Below, one piece after another: positions 24,348-32,924 of a stretch of 64,000 nucleotides of DNA. The notes beneath the pieces were generated by a model, which saw only the letters and a program-made list of their open reading frames with translations, had not been told where the DNA came from and did not search any database. Made by a program: the position numbers and the translations under genes. Source of the stretch: Paraburkholderia caffeinilytica (GTDB lineage Bacteria > Pseudomonadota > Gammaproteobacteria > Burkholderiales > Burkholderiaceae); contig NZ_CP031466.1 in the NCBI RefSeq assembly GCF_003368325.1, forward strand, positions 1,116,001 through 1,180,000, written 5' to 3'. How positions within the stretch are numbered: position 1 is the stretch's first letter; every line of letters starts with the position of its first letter.

Positions 24348-26315
24348 TTACGTCTCGACGACGTATCCCTCTCCGAGCGCCGTCTGCAGGTAGGCCGGGA
24401 CGGCGCTGGCCCGCATCGGTCTGCCGAACAGATAGCCCTGTAGCGCACGGGCGCCCAGCGCCTTGACGGCGTCGGCTTGCGATGACGTTTCGAGTCCTTC
24501 CACGATGCATTCGAGTCCGAGGTTTCTGCACAGATCGAGCACCGACTTGACGATCTTCTTCGATGCGCTGTTGGAATCCACGTCGGTCATGAAGCTGCGG
24601 TCGATCTTGATCGTATCGAAGGGCAGGCGATGCACATAGCTGAGGCTCGAATAACCCGTGCCGAAATCGTCGAGCGAGACACGGCAGCCGGCTTGCTTGA
24701 TCATCGTGAGCGAACTGTGAGCCTGTTCGAAATCGCGCGTGACCGCGGTTTCCGTGATTTCGAAGTTCACGCGATGCGCGGGCATGCCGCTGCCCAGCAC
24801 GATATCGACCAGGCGGCGAGCGCGCGCCGAAGTCGAAATGTCGACTGCGGAGAGATTGAACGACAGATAGAGATCGGACGGCCAGCGCGATACTTCCTCG
24901 AGCGCCTTGCGCAGCAGCACTTCAGTGACGCGCAGTATCAGGTCGGTACGCTCGGCAATCCGAATGAATTCCTCCGGCCTGACTGCGCCCAGCCGCTCGT
25001 TGTGCCAGCGCCCGAGCGCCTCCATGCCGATGGTGCGTTGCGTGAGCACATCGTAAATCGGTTGAAACTCGAGGAACAGTTCGGACTCGAGGTCCGCATG
25101 GCGGAGTTCCTGCGCGACGAGACTCGAGCGCCGGATCCGCGTCTCATGTTCCGTCGAGAAGATCACCGGCGTGCCGCGGCGGCCTTCCTTGCCGACGTAC
25201 AAGGCGGCGTCGGCGCGTTCGAACACCTGCTGGACTGTCGTGCCGGCTTCCGGAAAGGCGGCCCAGCCGATCGTGCCGGTCAGCTCGGCGACATTGCCGG
25301 CCACCCGGTAGGGCTGGCTGAGCGCTTCGCAGATACGCTCGCCCAACTCGATGAGCGTCTCGTTTGCCAGTTTGTGCTGCGCCAGCACGCCGAATTCGTC
25401 GCCCCCCAGGCGCGCGAAGAAGATGCCGGGCTCGGCGAGCGCCAGCAGCCGCACGCCGACTTCCTGCAGCACGAGGTCGCCGCTCGCGTGTCCGTAGATA
25501 TCGTTGACCTGTTTGAAGCCGTCGAGGTCGATCAACCCGACATTGAAGCCGCCGCCGGCGCCGGGCGTCTGTTCCGATAGCGCGCGCAGCGAGGCAAAGA
25601 AGCTTCGCCGGTTGGGCAGGTCGGTCAGGCTGTCGATGCTCGCGAGCCTGAAGTTGTCGTCGCTGAGTCTTTGCGTTTTCTGCTGGCTCACCTGCAATTC
25701 GCGCTGCGCATGCACGACGCCGGCAAACGTCCGGTAATACAGTTCGATGATGAAGGCGAGCGCGACACCGACCAGCGTCATGTCGATGGCCATCGCGATG
25801 AAAACAGACGAACGCGTGAAAACCAGATACGTCGAAAAGCTTAGGATGACGATCGACAGAAGCAGCAGCGCCGCCGCCCGCAGATGCATCAGGCAGAACA
25901 CGCAACCGACCAGCGTCGTCGCCATGTAAAACGCGACCTGGGCCTGCTCATAGGCCGAGCCATAGGGAAACAGTAAGAGTGACCAGCTGCTGAAGGCAAC
26001 GGCGAAGATGCTCGCGAGCCAGATTACCTTGCGCAGCTCGGGCACGGCCTTGTCGTGCGTCAGAACCCGGTGCCGGATGCGCCACCAGCACATGCAACGA
26101 ATGACGCACAGCGTGCAGAGCGCGCCCGGCAAGTAGAGGGACAACCATGCCGGCGCCGATCCCAGATGCGTGACAGCCACGGCCATCGTGTTGACGATCA
26201 GGATGAAATAGAGCAACGGTATCTGGCGGCCGAATGCCTGGAGTTGCGAGCGCACGAGTTCCGGGTCGCCTTCCGCGACAGACAGCGCTTCCCTTAATTT
26301 GGCTAACCGAACCAT
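24348..26315 (-). CDS. Membrane GGDEF-EAL protein (c-di-GMP turnover)
   Basis: A 655-residue protein. The N-terminal part (about residues 25-200) holds five or six membrane helices. A GGDEF domain follows with an intact LGGDEF motif (FFARLGGDEFGVLAQ), but no RxxD inhibitory site is found five residues before it. A C-terminal EAL domain has a complete motif set: MEALGRW, NFEITETAV, DDFGTGYSSLSYV and FDTIKIDRSF. Both domains could be active; the intact EAL makes phosphodiesterase activity likely. The start at 26315 (MVRLAKLREAL) is chosen; the frame extends ten codons upstream. The membrane part may sense an unknown signal. Confidence 0.88.
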   Translation of the reverse strand: MVRLAKLREALSVAEGDPELVRSQLQAFGRQIPLLYFILIVNTMAVAVTHLGSAPAWLSLYLPGALCTLCVIRCMCWWRIRHRVLTHDKAVPELRKVIWLASIFAVAFSSWSLLLFPYGSAYEQAQVAFYMATTLVGCVFCLMHLRAAALLLLSIVILSFSTYLVFTRSSVFIAMAIDMTLVGVALAFIIELYYRTFAGVVHAQRELQVSQQKTQRLSDDNFRLASIDSLTDLPNRRSFFASLRALSEQTPGAGGGFNVGLIDLDGFKQVNDIYGHASGDLVLQEVGVRLLALAEPGIFFARLGGDEFGVLAQHKLANETLIELGERICEALSQPYRVAGNVAELTGTIGWAAFPEAGTTVQQVFERADAALYVGKEGRRGTPVIFSTEHETRIRRSSLVAQELRHADLESELFLEFQPIYDVLTQRTIGMEALGRWHNERLGAVRPEEFIRIAERTDLILRVTEVLLRKALEEVSRWPSDLYLSFNLSAVDISTSARARRLVDIVLGSGMPAHRVNFEITETAVTRDFEQAHSSLTMIKQAGCRVSLDDFGTGYSSLSYVHRLPFDTIKIDRSFMTDVDSNSASKKIVKSVLDLCRNLGLECIVEGLETSSQADAVKALGARALQGYLFGRPMRASAVPAYLQTALGEGYVVET

Positions 26316-27045
26316 TCCCGTCCTTGTAACGTTTGCGCCGCACACGCAGCTTGGTATAACGGCAACGCCGGTGAGACCTTGAGGGAATTATCAGTGGAAA
26401 TAAAGCAGGCGTGTCGAACGAGCGGTAAATCCGCCCTGCGAGATCGTCGGCGATGCGTCATTTGTGCCGCGCCCGCTTGCGCGAGGTTCGTCAATTCGCG
26501 GTCTGGAAGCGTCAAGCGCGGTTATGACGTCCTTGTTTTCCAACGGCGAAGGCAGCGCCGCTAGCGGGTCCTGCGTGATTTTTGCGCCACGGCGCAGCGC
26601 CGAACGACGTCGTTCAGGCGATTTTGCCGGCCGCCGCGGCCGCGCAAGTCCCTGCGGCTGGCGTCTCGCATGTTGCAATATCGCGAATTTTCATTGTTTT
26701 ATTCTTACTGGATTCTTAAATGCCGGGCACGGCGCGGAGTGGAATGCCGAACCTTTCCAAACCGCCATAACATAGTGAAAGAGCATGGCTGCAGCCGCTT
26801 TGCCGCCGCTAAATCACTGAAATTGCAACGGATTGTGATACGCCGCGGAGAGCCGTAAAGCGGGAGAAATGGGTAAGCTCGCGATTCTTATGGCACTTTG
26901 CGACAAAAAAACGTCAAATTGCCGCTGGGCGGGCGATACAAGGCTTACATCCAACGTTTGCGCGAATATGCGCCTATGCGTTAGTGTGTCGGTCCCGGCG
27001 CAACAGATGTGGCGCCGGTTCCATGATTACCATACGGGAAGTGCT
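26316..27045. other. Gene-free region upstream of the HU gene
   Basis: 730 bases with several more AT-rich stretches (for example 26660-26730 and 26895-26925) and no believable gene. It must contain the divergent promoters of the GGDEF-EAL gene and the HU gene. I could not place a clear promoter pair. Confidence 0.5.
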
Positions 27046-27324
27046 ATGAACAAACAGGAACTGATTGATGCAGTCGCCGCAGCGACGGGCGAAAGCAAAG
27101 CGGCCACCGGCCAAACCATCGACGCTATCGTCGAAGCGGTGACCAAAGCCGTGGTGGGTGGCGATACGGTGCAACTGGTCGGTTTCGGTTCTTTCTCGAC
27201 CGGCGCGCGCGCAGCACGCGTTGGCCGCAATCCGTCGACCGGTGCCGAGATCCAGATCGCGGCAGCCAAGACGGTGAAGTTCACCGCCGGCAAGGCATTC
27301 AAGGAAGCCGTCAACGCGTCGTAA
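27046..27324 (+). CDS. hup: HU-family nucleoid DNA-binding protein
   Basis: A 92-residue histone-like protein that bends DNA as a dimer. [20 protein letters not shown] is the helical dimerisation part. [25 protein letters not shown] is the signature leading into the DNA-binding arm, and [20 protein letters not shown] closes the fold. Length and sequence are those of HU-beta. The start at 27046 is set by family length; the frame to 26869 is non-coding. Chromosomes of this group often carry more than one hup gene, so this may be an extra copy. Confidence 0.95.
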   Translation: MNKQELIDAVAAATGESKAATGQTIDAIVEAVTKAVVGGDTVQLVGFGSFSTGARAARVGRNPSTGAEIQIAAAKTVKFTAGKAFKEAVNAS

Positions 27325-27610
27325 TGCAACGCGCCTCGCGCCGGAGCATCCACGCGCGCTGCTGTCGCGCGCGGCGATCGATGCATCGGGCGTGAGGTAT
27401 CACGCGCCGCCCAACCCCGGTGAGGGTGTTGAATCCGCGGTTGGCGCGGCGCGTGTGGTGTGCGTTGGTGCCGGATTGGCGTCAGGTTGGCGCCAGGTTG
27501 GTGCTGACACCGCCGTTGTTTGCTTCTGGTTTTGTCTCATGCACGCTCGCCTGCCGGCCGTTGGCTACGGTTGCTGGTTGCGCGAGAGCGTGCAGGCGGC
27601 GTTGGCGGGT

Positions 27611-28729
27611 TCAGCCCGCGCGTCGTTTCCGGGTTGCTTCGGCCAGCGTGTCGAGCACCGGTTCGGTTTGCGCCCAGCTTACGCAGGCGTCCGTAATCGA
27701 TACGCCGTAACGCAGCGGCACACCGGCTTTCAGATCCTGACGGCCCTCTTCCAGATGACTTTCGAGCATGACGCCGATAATGCGGCGCTCGCGCTGCGAG
27801 AGTTGCTGCGCCAGATCCTGCACCACCTCCAGTTGACGCAAATGCGATTTGCCTGAGTTCGCATGCGAACAGTCGACCATGACCTGCTCACGCAGACCGG
27901 CCGATTTGAGCACTGCGCAGGTTGCCTCGACGGACGCACTGTCGTAATTCGGACCTTTCTTGCCGCCGCGCAGGATAACGTGCGCGTCGTCGTTGCCACG
28001 GGTCTCGAAGATGGCCGCCATACCCATCTTGGTCATCCCCATGAACGCATGACTCGCGCGCGCCGCAACGATCGCGTCCGATGCGATCTGCACGCCGCCG
28101 TCCGTGCCGTTCTTGAAGCCGATCGGGCAGCTCAGCCCGGACGCGAGTTGCCGGTGACTCTGGCTCTCCGTCGTGCGCGCGCCGATCGCCCCCCACGCGA
28201 TCAGATCCGCGATGTATTGAGGACTCAGCAGATCGAGGAATTCGGTGGCCGTGGGCAGGCCGAGACCGTTGATGTCGAGCAGCAGTTGCCGTGCGAGGCG
28301 CAGCCCCTCGTTGATGCGGAAGCTGCCATCGAGACGCGGGTCGTTGATATAGCCTTTCCAGCCAACCGTTGTGCGCGGTTTTTCGAAGTACACGCGCATG
28401 ACGATCAGCAGATCGTCCTTGTAGGTGTGCGCCGCGACCTTGAGCTTGCGGGCGTATTCGATCGCCTGGTCGTGATCGTGAATCGAACACGGGCCGACGA
28501 TCATCACGAGACGGTCGTCACGGTCGTGCAGAATGTCGGCGATTTCCGTGCGGGTCTTTTCGACGAGCGTCTGTACCGACGGCGGCACAGGCAATTCGTC
28601 CTGCAGCAGGGCGGGGGAAATCAGCGGACGTACCGCGCCGATACGAACGTCGTCGATGCGCGTGGTGTCCTGGGTGGCGTCGGCCGAGCCGACTTCCTGA
28701 TCGTGCAAAGGATTGTCGATGGCGCTCAA
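27611..28729 (-). CDS. aroG: 3-deoxy-7-phosphoheptulonate synthase (DAHP synthase, class I)
   Basis: A 372-residue AroFGH-type enzyme joining phosphoenolpyruvate and erythrose 4-phosphate, the first step to aromatic amino acids. VMIVGPCSIHDHDQAIEYAR, MRVYFEKPRTTVGWKGYIND and GARTTESQSHRQLASGLSCP are the metal and phosphate binding regions. VMVDCSHANSGKSHLRQ and GVMLESHLEEGRQDL give the remaining metal ligands. An N-terminal extension of about 30 residues is present; the feedback amino acid (Phe, Tyr or Trp) cannot be told by eye, so aroG is a family-level symbol. It stands alone, 114 bases from the divergent-region DUF72 gene. Confidence 0.93.
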   Translation of the reverse strand: MSAIDNPLHDQEVGSADATQDTTRIDDVRIGAVRPLISPALLQDELPVPPSVQTLVEKTRTEIADILHDRDDRLVMIVGPCSIHDHDQAIEYARKLKVAAHTYKDDLLIVMRVYFEKPRTTVGWKGYINDPRLDGSFRINEGLRLARQLLLDINGLGLPTATEFLDLLSPQYIADLIAWGAIGARTTESQSHRQLASGLSCPIGFKNGTDGGVQIASDAIVAARASHAFMGMTKMGMAAIFETRGNDDAHVILRGGKKGPNYDSASVEATCAVLKSAGLREQVMVDCSHANSGKSHLRQLEVVQDLAQQLSQRERRIIGVMLESHLEEGRQDLKAGVPLRYGVSITDACVSWAQTEPVLDTLAEATRKRRAG

Positions 28730-28843
28730 AATAGTCTCCCGGACCTTGGATGTTGGGGTGGTCTCACCGCCTGAACGGATGAGTGTCGATGCGTTGGTTC
28801 GCTGGCGGGATTATGACACTCGCGCGTGCGGGCCGGATGACCG

Positions 28844-29650
28844 TTATGCGAGCCGTTCGATCAGCGCCATGGCGGCGGCCGGATTGCGTTCCTTGAAGCC
28901 GCTGATGATGTAGAGGTAGACGTCGCGCGCCGTGGTTTTTGCGGGGGCCGCGGCGGCGGTTTCCAGGTCGTCCGGTGTCGTGCCGGCGGCAAGCTGGCGG
29001 ACGCGTTCGACCCAGGCGCCGAGGGCGGGGGTCGAATAGCCCTTGGCCTCCTTGTCGCTTGTGCCCATGATGCGGGCGTAGACGAATGGCGCGGTGATGT
29101 CGGCGATCTGCGGGTAGTCACTGTCGGCTGCGAGCACGATGGCGACTTTGTACTTTCTGGCTAGCGCGATGAATTCGGGGGTCTTGAACGAGTCGTTGCG
29201 GACTTCGACCGCGTGCCGTAGTTTTTGGCCTTCGATGCTGGCGGGCAGCAGCTTCAGGAAGGCTTCGAAGTCTTCCGGGTCGAACTTTTTGGTGGTCGCG
29301 AATTGCCAGTTGATCGGGCCTAGCTTCTGTTTTAGCAGCAGCACGCCGCTGGCGAAGAAACGTTCGATGGTTTCATGGGCGTCCGCTAGGACTTTTCTGT
29401 TGGTTGCGTAGCGGGGGGCTTTGAGCGAGAAGACGAAATCGTCCGGGGTCTCCTGATACCACTTTTCGTAGCTTGCCGGTTTCTGCAAGCCGTAGAAGGT
29501 GCCGTTGATTTCTATCGATGTGAGGTTTTGACTCGCGTGTTGGAGCTCGCGGTTTTGCGTGAGGGTTGAAGGGTAGAACGTGCCTCGCCACGGTGCATAG
29601 GTCCAGCCGCCTATGCCGATTCGGATTTTGCCGGTTTTCGGGGATGGCAT
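28844..29650 (-). CDS. DUF72 domain protein (YecE-like)
   Basis: A 268-residue TIM-barrel-like DUF72 protein. IRIGIGGWTYAPWRGTFYPS at the N-terminus is the family signature. SIEINGTFYGLQKPASYEKW and FVFSLKAPRYATNRKVL follow, then a C-terminal VYLYIISGFKERNPAAAMAL. The E. coli member is YecE. The function is not established. A small AT-rich region and the large inverted-repeat element lie upstream. Confidence 0.9.
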   Translation of the reverse strand: MPSPKTGKIRIGIGGWTYAPWRGTFYPSTLTQNRELQHASQNLTSIEINGTFYGLQKPASYEKWYQETPDDFVFSLKAPRYATNRKVLADAHETIERFFASGVLLLKQKLGPINWQFATTKKFDPEDFEAFLKLLPASIEGQKLRHAVEVRNDSFKTPEFIALARKYKVAIVLAADSDYPQIADITAPFVYARIMGTSDKEAKGYSTPALGAWVERVRQLAAGTTPDDLETAAAAPAKTTARDVYLYIISGFKERNPAAAMALIERLA

Positions 29651-29814
29651 TTTTTGTGCCTCTTTTGGGTGGCTTTGCCGGGAGGGGTAGGTTAGCGGAT
29701 TTTTGGTTGGGGTTTTTTTGCCTGCGCGGCGCTTATTGTACGTGTGCTTATGGTGTTGGGCTTTTCTTGAATTGCTAGTGGTCTATTAGCGTTCGCCCCT
29801 GTGCGGGGCGGGCA

Positions 29815-29846
29815 CCTACTTTCTTTGCCGCCGCAAAGAAAGTAGG
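29815..29846. repeat. Left-arm hairpin of the inverted-repeat element
   Basis: CCTACTTTCTTTG and CAAAGAAAGTAGG pair over 13 bp around the loop CCGCCG. The counterpart is in the right arm at 30397-30430, with a different stem sequence that still pairs completely. Confidence 0.85.
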
Positions 29847-30153
29847 CAAAGAAAGCGGCTCACACCGCCAATGCTAAGTGGGCACCGTGGTTCGCAACCG
29901 GTAGTGGTGCATCTGGAATCTGTGTTCGTGCCCCTGCCTGTGCGTGTGACAAGGGCGTCATACTTCCGGCGGCGCTGCGCGCGCCGAAGAGCACTTCTTA
30001 AAACCACCCGCTACTTTTTGATGCTCGCGTTTCGCCATCGTGCAGTGGCTCGTCATTGCACTGCCACCGCCATCGAGATTGTGATCTGAATAGCAACTGC
30101 AACTATGCCTGTGCCTGAGATCGGGATTTACAGTACACCGACATATTATTGAA

Positions 30154-30209
30154 GTGGGAGCCAGGTGAATGCGGAGGCGCCTCGCCGAGGCGAAGCCGAT
30201 GGCTCCCAC
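30154..30209. repeat. Central hairpin of the inverted-repeat element
   Basis: GTGGGAGCCA (30154-30163) pairs with TGGCTCCCAC (30200-30209), and an inner GCCTCG/CGAGGC palindrome lies within the loop. It sits near the centre of the 870-bp element. Confidence 0.75.
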
Positions 30210-30396
30210 CGCACTCAAACGAAGCCACTGGTTTCCCTGGCAGCCCCGTCCGCGACGCACGCAGTGCGGAGTGGGAGCTGATGAGTCCTTTGTCACTGGC
30301 GCGTGAAGGTGCGAGGGCACGGATTCCAGATGCACCACTACCATGTGCAAACCATGGCGCCCGCTTAGCATGATCGGTGTGAGCCGCTTTCTCTTG

Positions 30397-30430
30397 CTTA
30401 CTTCTCTTTGCGGCGGCAAAGAGAAGTAAG
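30397..30430. repeat. Right-arm hairpin of the inverted-repeat element
   Basis: CTTACTTCTCTTTG pairs with CAAAGAGAAGTAAG over 14 bp around CGGCGG. It is the partner of the left-arm hairpin, with stem changes that keep the pairing. Confidence 0.85.
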
Positions 30431-30587
30431 TGCCTGCCCCGCACAGGGGCGAACGCTAATAGACCACAAACAATTCAAGGAAAGGCCAACACCGCGAGCA
30501 CAGGACCCAAACCCCAGATCAAGGAAAGCCCAAAACCACAAGCCCACAGACAAAAAAGCGCCGCGCAGGCAAAAAAAACCAAAACCA

Positions 30588-31331
30588 CTATCCGCCGCCA
30601 GGCGCCCCTTCCACATTCCGCGCCGCCGCCTCAAACCGCCGGCTCGCCTCAGCCACCTCGGCCCTGAACTGCTGCAAAGCGCTCACCGCCAAATCCGGCG
30701 GCATAAGCGCCGCCCACAACACATCGATCAACTGATCCGCGGTAGCGTCGATATCGATATGCCGGTTCGCCAGCGTGGCGTCCCACAGCACATGCTCCAT
30801 CGGCCCGAACACCATCGAGCGCAGTAACCTCAGCGGCATATCGGCCCGAATCTGCCCAGTCTCCTGACCCTGCGCCAACACCCGCATCAACGGCGCCGTA
30901 TACCGCCGCTGCATTTCGGTCAGCGCCTCGCTCAACTCATGATGCCGAGCCCGGCCCTCGGACAAGACCAACGCACACAGGTCAGTGCCGTTGACCAGCA
31001 TCAGCCGCAAATGCGTGCGCACAATGAAAGCAAACTGCTGCCGCACATTGCCGTCACGCGGCAACCCGGACTCGATCGCTTCAATGATCTCGTCGTACCA
31101 GTCGCCGATCACCCGCGCGCACAACTCGCGCTTGCCGCGGAAATAACTGAACACGGTCGCCTCGGAAATGCCCAGGCGCTGCGCAATCTCAGCCGTCGTC
31201 GCGCGCTCGTAACCCTTCTCGGAGAACACGTCGCGGCCCGCCTGCAATATCTCCCGCACGCGCTGCTGCGACTTGCGCCCGGCCGGCTGGCGACGCGAAA
31301 CAGGTAACTCGGCCTTCAAGGCAACCGTCAT
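30588..31331 (-). CDS. liuQ: TetR-family regulator of the liu cluster (LiuQ-like)
   Basis: A 247-residue TetR regulator. The N-terminal HTH (ILQAGRDVFSEKGYERATTA, RLGISEATVFSYFRGKREL) spans about residues 25-75, and the ligand-binding helical domain follows. It is divergent from liuA. In beta-proteobacteria the leucine/isovalerate genes are known to be controlled by a TetR regulator called LiuQ, in contrast to the MerR-type LiuR of gamma-proteobacteria, so the position supports this name. The start MTVALKAELPVSRRQPAGRK at 31331 is used; the frame is open further upstream without support. Confidence 0.78.
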   Translation of the reverse strand: MTVALKAELPVSRRQPAGRKSQQRVREILQAGRDVFSEKGYERATTAEIAQRLGISEATVFSYFRGKRELCARVIGDWYDEIIEAIESGLPRDGNVRQQFAFIVRTHLRLMLVNGTDLCALVLSEGRARHHELSEALTEMQRRYTAPLMRVLAQGQETGQIRADMPLRLLRSMVFGPMEHVLWDATLANRHIDIDATADQLIDVLWAALMPPDLAVSALQQFRAEVAEASRRFEAAARNVEGAPGGG

Positions 31332-31445
31332 ATGAGTCCAGTTCAGATTTGTGAGGCAAGTTGCCTCGGTGACGCCGATCCCATCACTGTATAGCGGCTC
31401 CAGAAGCGTGCCAATCAGTTTCTGAGTCATACTCAAAAATACTAC

Positions 31446-31461
31446 TTGACGCTTACGTAAA
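31446..31461. promoter_or_regulatory. Candidate TetR/LiuQ operator and liuA promoter
   Basis: TTGACGCTTACGTAAA is an imperfect 16-bp palindrome (TT.ACG...CGT.AA). Its first six bases also match a -35 box, and TGAAAT at 31469-31474 stands 17 bases later as a possible -10. It lies between the divergent regulator and liuA. Binding is inferred from shape and position only. Confidence 0.45.
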
Positions 31462-31611
31462 TCTGGCGTGAAATGCGCCTTGAACGTTTCGCGCCTCATG
31501 CGGGGTGGAGAAGGCAGCCCATAAGGCCGCCGCCGTCCGCTGAGCCGCACTCAGACGAGCCGGCGCCTACCCAGGCCAACCGGCCTGCCAACGAACTCAG
31601 GAGACACTGCA

Positions 31612-32793
31612 ATGAGCAACCTGCCCGGTTTGCAATTCCCGCTTGGCGAAGAAATCGAAATGCTGCGCGACAGCATCAGCGGATTCGCTGCCAAGGAGAT
31701 CGCCCCGCGCGCCGCGGAAATCGATCGCTCGGATCAGTTCCCCATGGACTTGTGGCGCAAATTCGGCGACCTGGGCGTGCTCGGCATGACGGTCTCGGAG
31801 GAATATGGCGGCGCGAATATGGGCTACACGGCGCATATGATCGCGATGGAAGAAATCTCGCGCGCGTCGGCATCGGTCGGTCTCTCGTACGGCGCGCACT
31901 CGAATCTGTGCGTCAACCAGATTCATCGCAACGGCACGGCGGCGCAAAAGGAAAAATATCTCCCCAAGCTGGTCTCCGGCGAACACATCGGCGCGCTCGC
32001 CATGAGCGAACCGAACGCGGGGTCGGACGTCGTCAGCATGAAGCTGCGCGCGGACAAGAAAGGCGATCACTATGTGCTGAACGGCACGAAAATGTGGATC
32101 ACCAACGGCCCGGATTGCGACACGCTGGTCGTCTATGCGAAAACCGATCTCGAAGCGAATTCGCGGGGCATTACCGCGTTTATCGTCGAGAAGGGCATGA
32201 AGGGTTTCTCGGTCGCGCAAAAGCTCGACAAGCTCGGCATGCGCGGTTCGCACACCGGCGAACTGGTGTTCGAGAACGTGGAAGTGCCTGAGGAAAATAT
32301 CCTCGGTCAGCTGAACGGCGGCGTGAAGGTGCTGATGAGCGGCCTCGATTACGAACGCGCCGTGCTCGCCGGCGGCCCGACCGGCATCATGGTCGCGGTC
32401 ATGGACGCAGTCGTGCCGTATATCCACGATCGCAAGCAGTTCGGCCAGTCGATCGGCGAATTTCAACTGATTCAAGGCAAAGTCGCCGATCTGTACACCA
32501 CGCTGCAAGCGTGCCGCGCATATCTCTACGCGGTGGGCCGGCAGCTCGACACGCTCGGCAAGGAACACGTGCGCCAGGTGCGCAAGGACTGTGCGGGCGT
32601 GATTCTCTACACCGCTGAAAAAGCCACCTGGATGGCCGGCGAGGCGATCCAGATTCTCGGCGGCAATGGCTATATCAACGAGTATCCGGTCGGCCGTCTG
32701 TGGCGCGATGCCAAGCTCTATGAAATCGGCGCGGGCACGAGCGAAATCCGTCGCATGCTGATTGGCCGCGAACTGTTCGCCGAAACGGCTTGA
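31612..32793 (+). CDS. liuA: Isovaleryl-CoA dehydrogenase
   Basis: A 393-residue acyl-CoA dehydrogenase, FAD-dependent, that oxidises isovaleryl-CoA to 3-methylcrotonyl-CoA in leucine breakdown. [20 protein letters not shown] and the FAD-binding [19 protein letters not shown] are present. The catalytic glutamate is placed as in isovaleryl-CoA dehydrogenases, in [16 protein letters not shown], not at the usual C-terminal position. [20 protein letters not shown] completes the signature. A GGAG lies upstream of the start. First gene of the liuABCD operon, followed by a pair of hairpins and liuB. Confidence 0.95.
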   Translation: MSNLPGLQFPLGEEIEMLRDSISGFAAKEIAPRAAEIDRSDQFPMDLWRKFGDLGVLGMTVSEEYGGANMGYTAHMIAMEEISRASASVGLSYGAHSNLCVNQIHRNGTAAQKEKYLPKLVSGEHIGALAMSEPNAGSDVVSMKLRADKKGDHYVLNGTKMWITNGPDCDTLVVYAKTDLEANSRGITAFIVEKGMKGFSVAQKLDKLGMRGSHTGELVFENVEVPEENILGQLNGGVKVLMSGLDYERAVLAGGPTGIMVAVMDAVVPYIHDRKQFGQSIGEFQLIQGKVADLYTTLQACRAYLYAVGRQLDTLGKEHVRQVRKDCAGVILYTAEKATWMAGEAIQILGGNGYINEYPVGRLWRDAKLYEIGAGTSEIRRMLIGRELFAETA

Positions 32794-32812
32794 GTCACAG
32801 TTTGCACGACAC

Positions 32813-32910
32813 TTTGCATGGGACCCGAGTAGGCGCTAAAGCGCTAACTCGGGTCGACAGCTTTGCATGGGATCAGAGTAGGCGCTAAAGCGCTAACTCT
32901 GATCGACACA
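32813..32910. repeat. Two tandem covarying hairpins between liuA and liuB
   Basis: A 49-bp unit is repeated twice, each beginning TTTGCATGGGA and containing a 34-base hairpin (32822-32855 and 32871-32904). The outer stems are GACCCGAGT/ACTCGGGTC in the first and GATCAGAGT/ACTCTGATC in the second. Two base pairs have changed on both sides (C:G to T:A and C:G to A:T), which keeps the pairing, while the inner GCGCTAAAGCGC is identical. This is a REP-like palindromic pair inside the operon. Confidence 0.88.
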
Positions 32911-32924
32911 GGAGACGCCACGTA

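Larger units (their letters stand above)
29711..30580. repeat. 870-bp gene-free element made of long inverted repeats
   Basis: The ends are GGTTTTTTTGCCTGCGCGGC (29711-29730, continuing GCTT) and its reverse complement (30556-30580). Inside, 29779-29809 and 30436-30466 are a perfect 31-bp inverted repeat. Similarity between the arms continues inward for about 150 further bases with scattered changes. Each arm carries its own long hairpin (29815-29846 and 30397-30430), and the middle has a third one (30154-30209). No transposase or convincing gene is inside. It resembles dispersed Burkholderia intergenic repeats or a non-autonomous (MITE-like) element. It separates DUF72 from the TetR gene. 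Confidence 0.8.

Noticed and set aside
29566..29778. Short frame GFFCLRGA... at the left arm, and a similar one in the right arm (30398-30634)
   Set aside because: Both translate the inverted-repeat arms of the non-coding element. The similarity comes from the DNA repeat, not from protein conservation.
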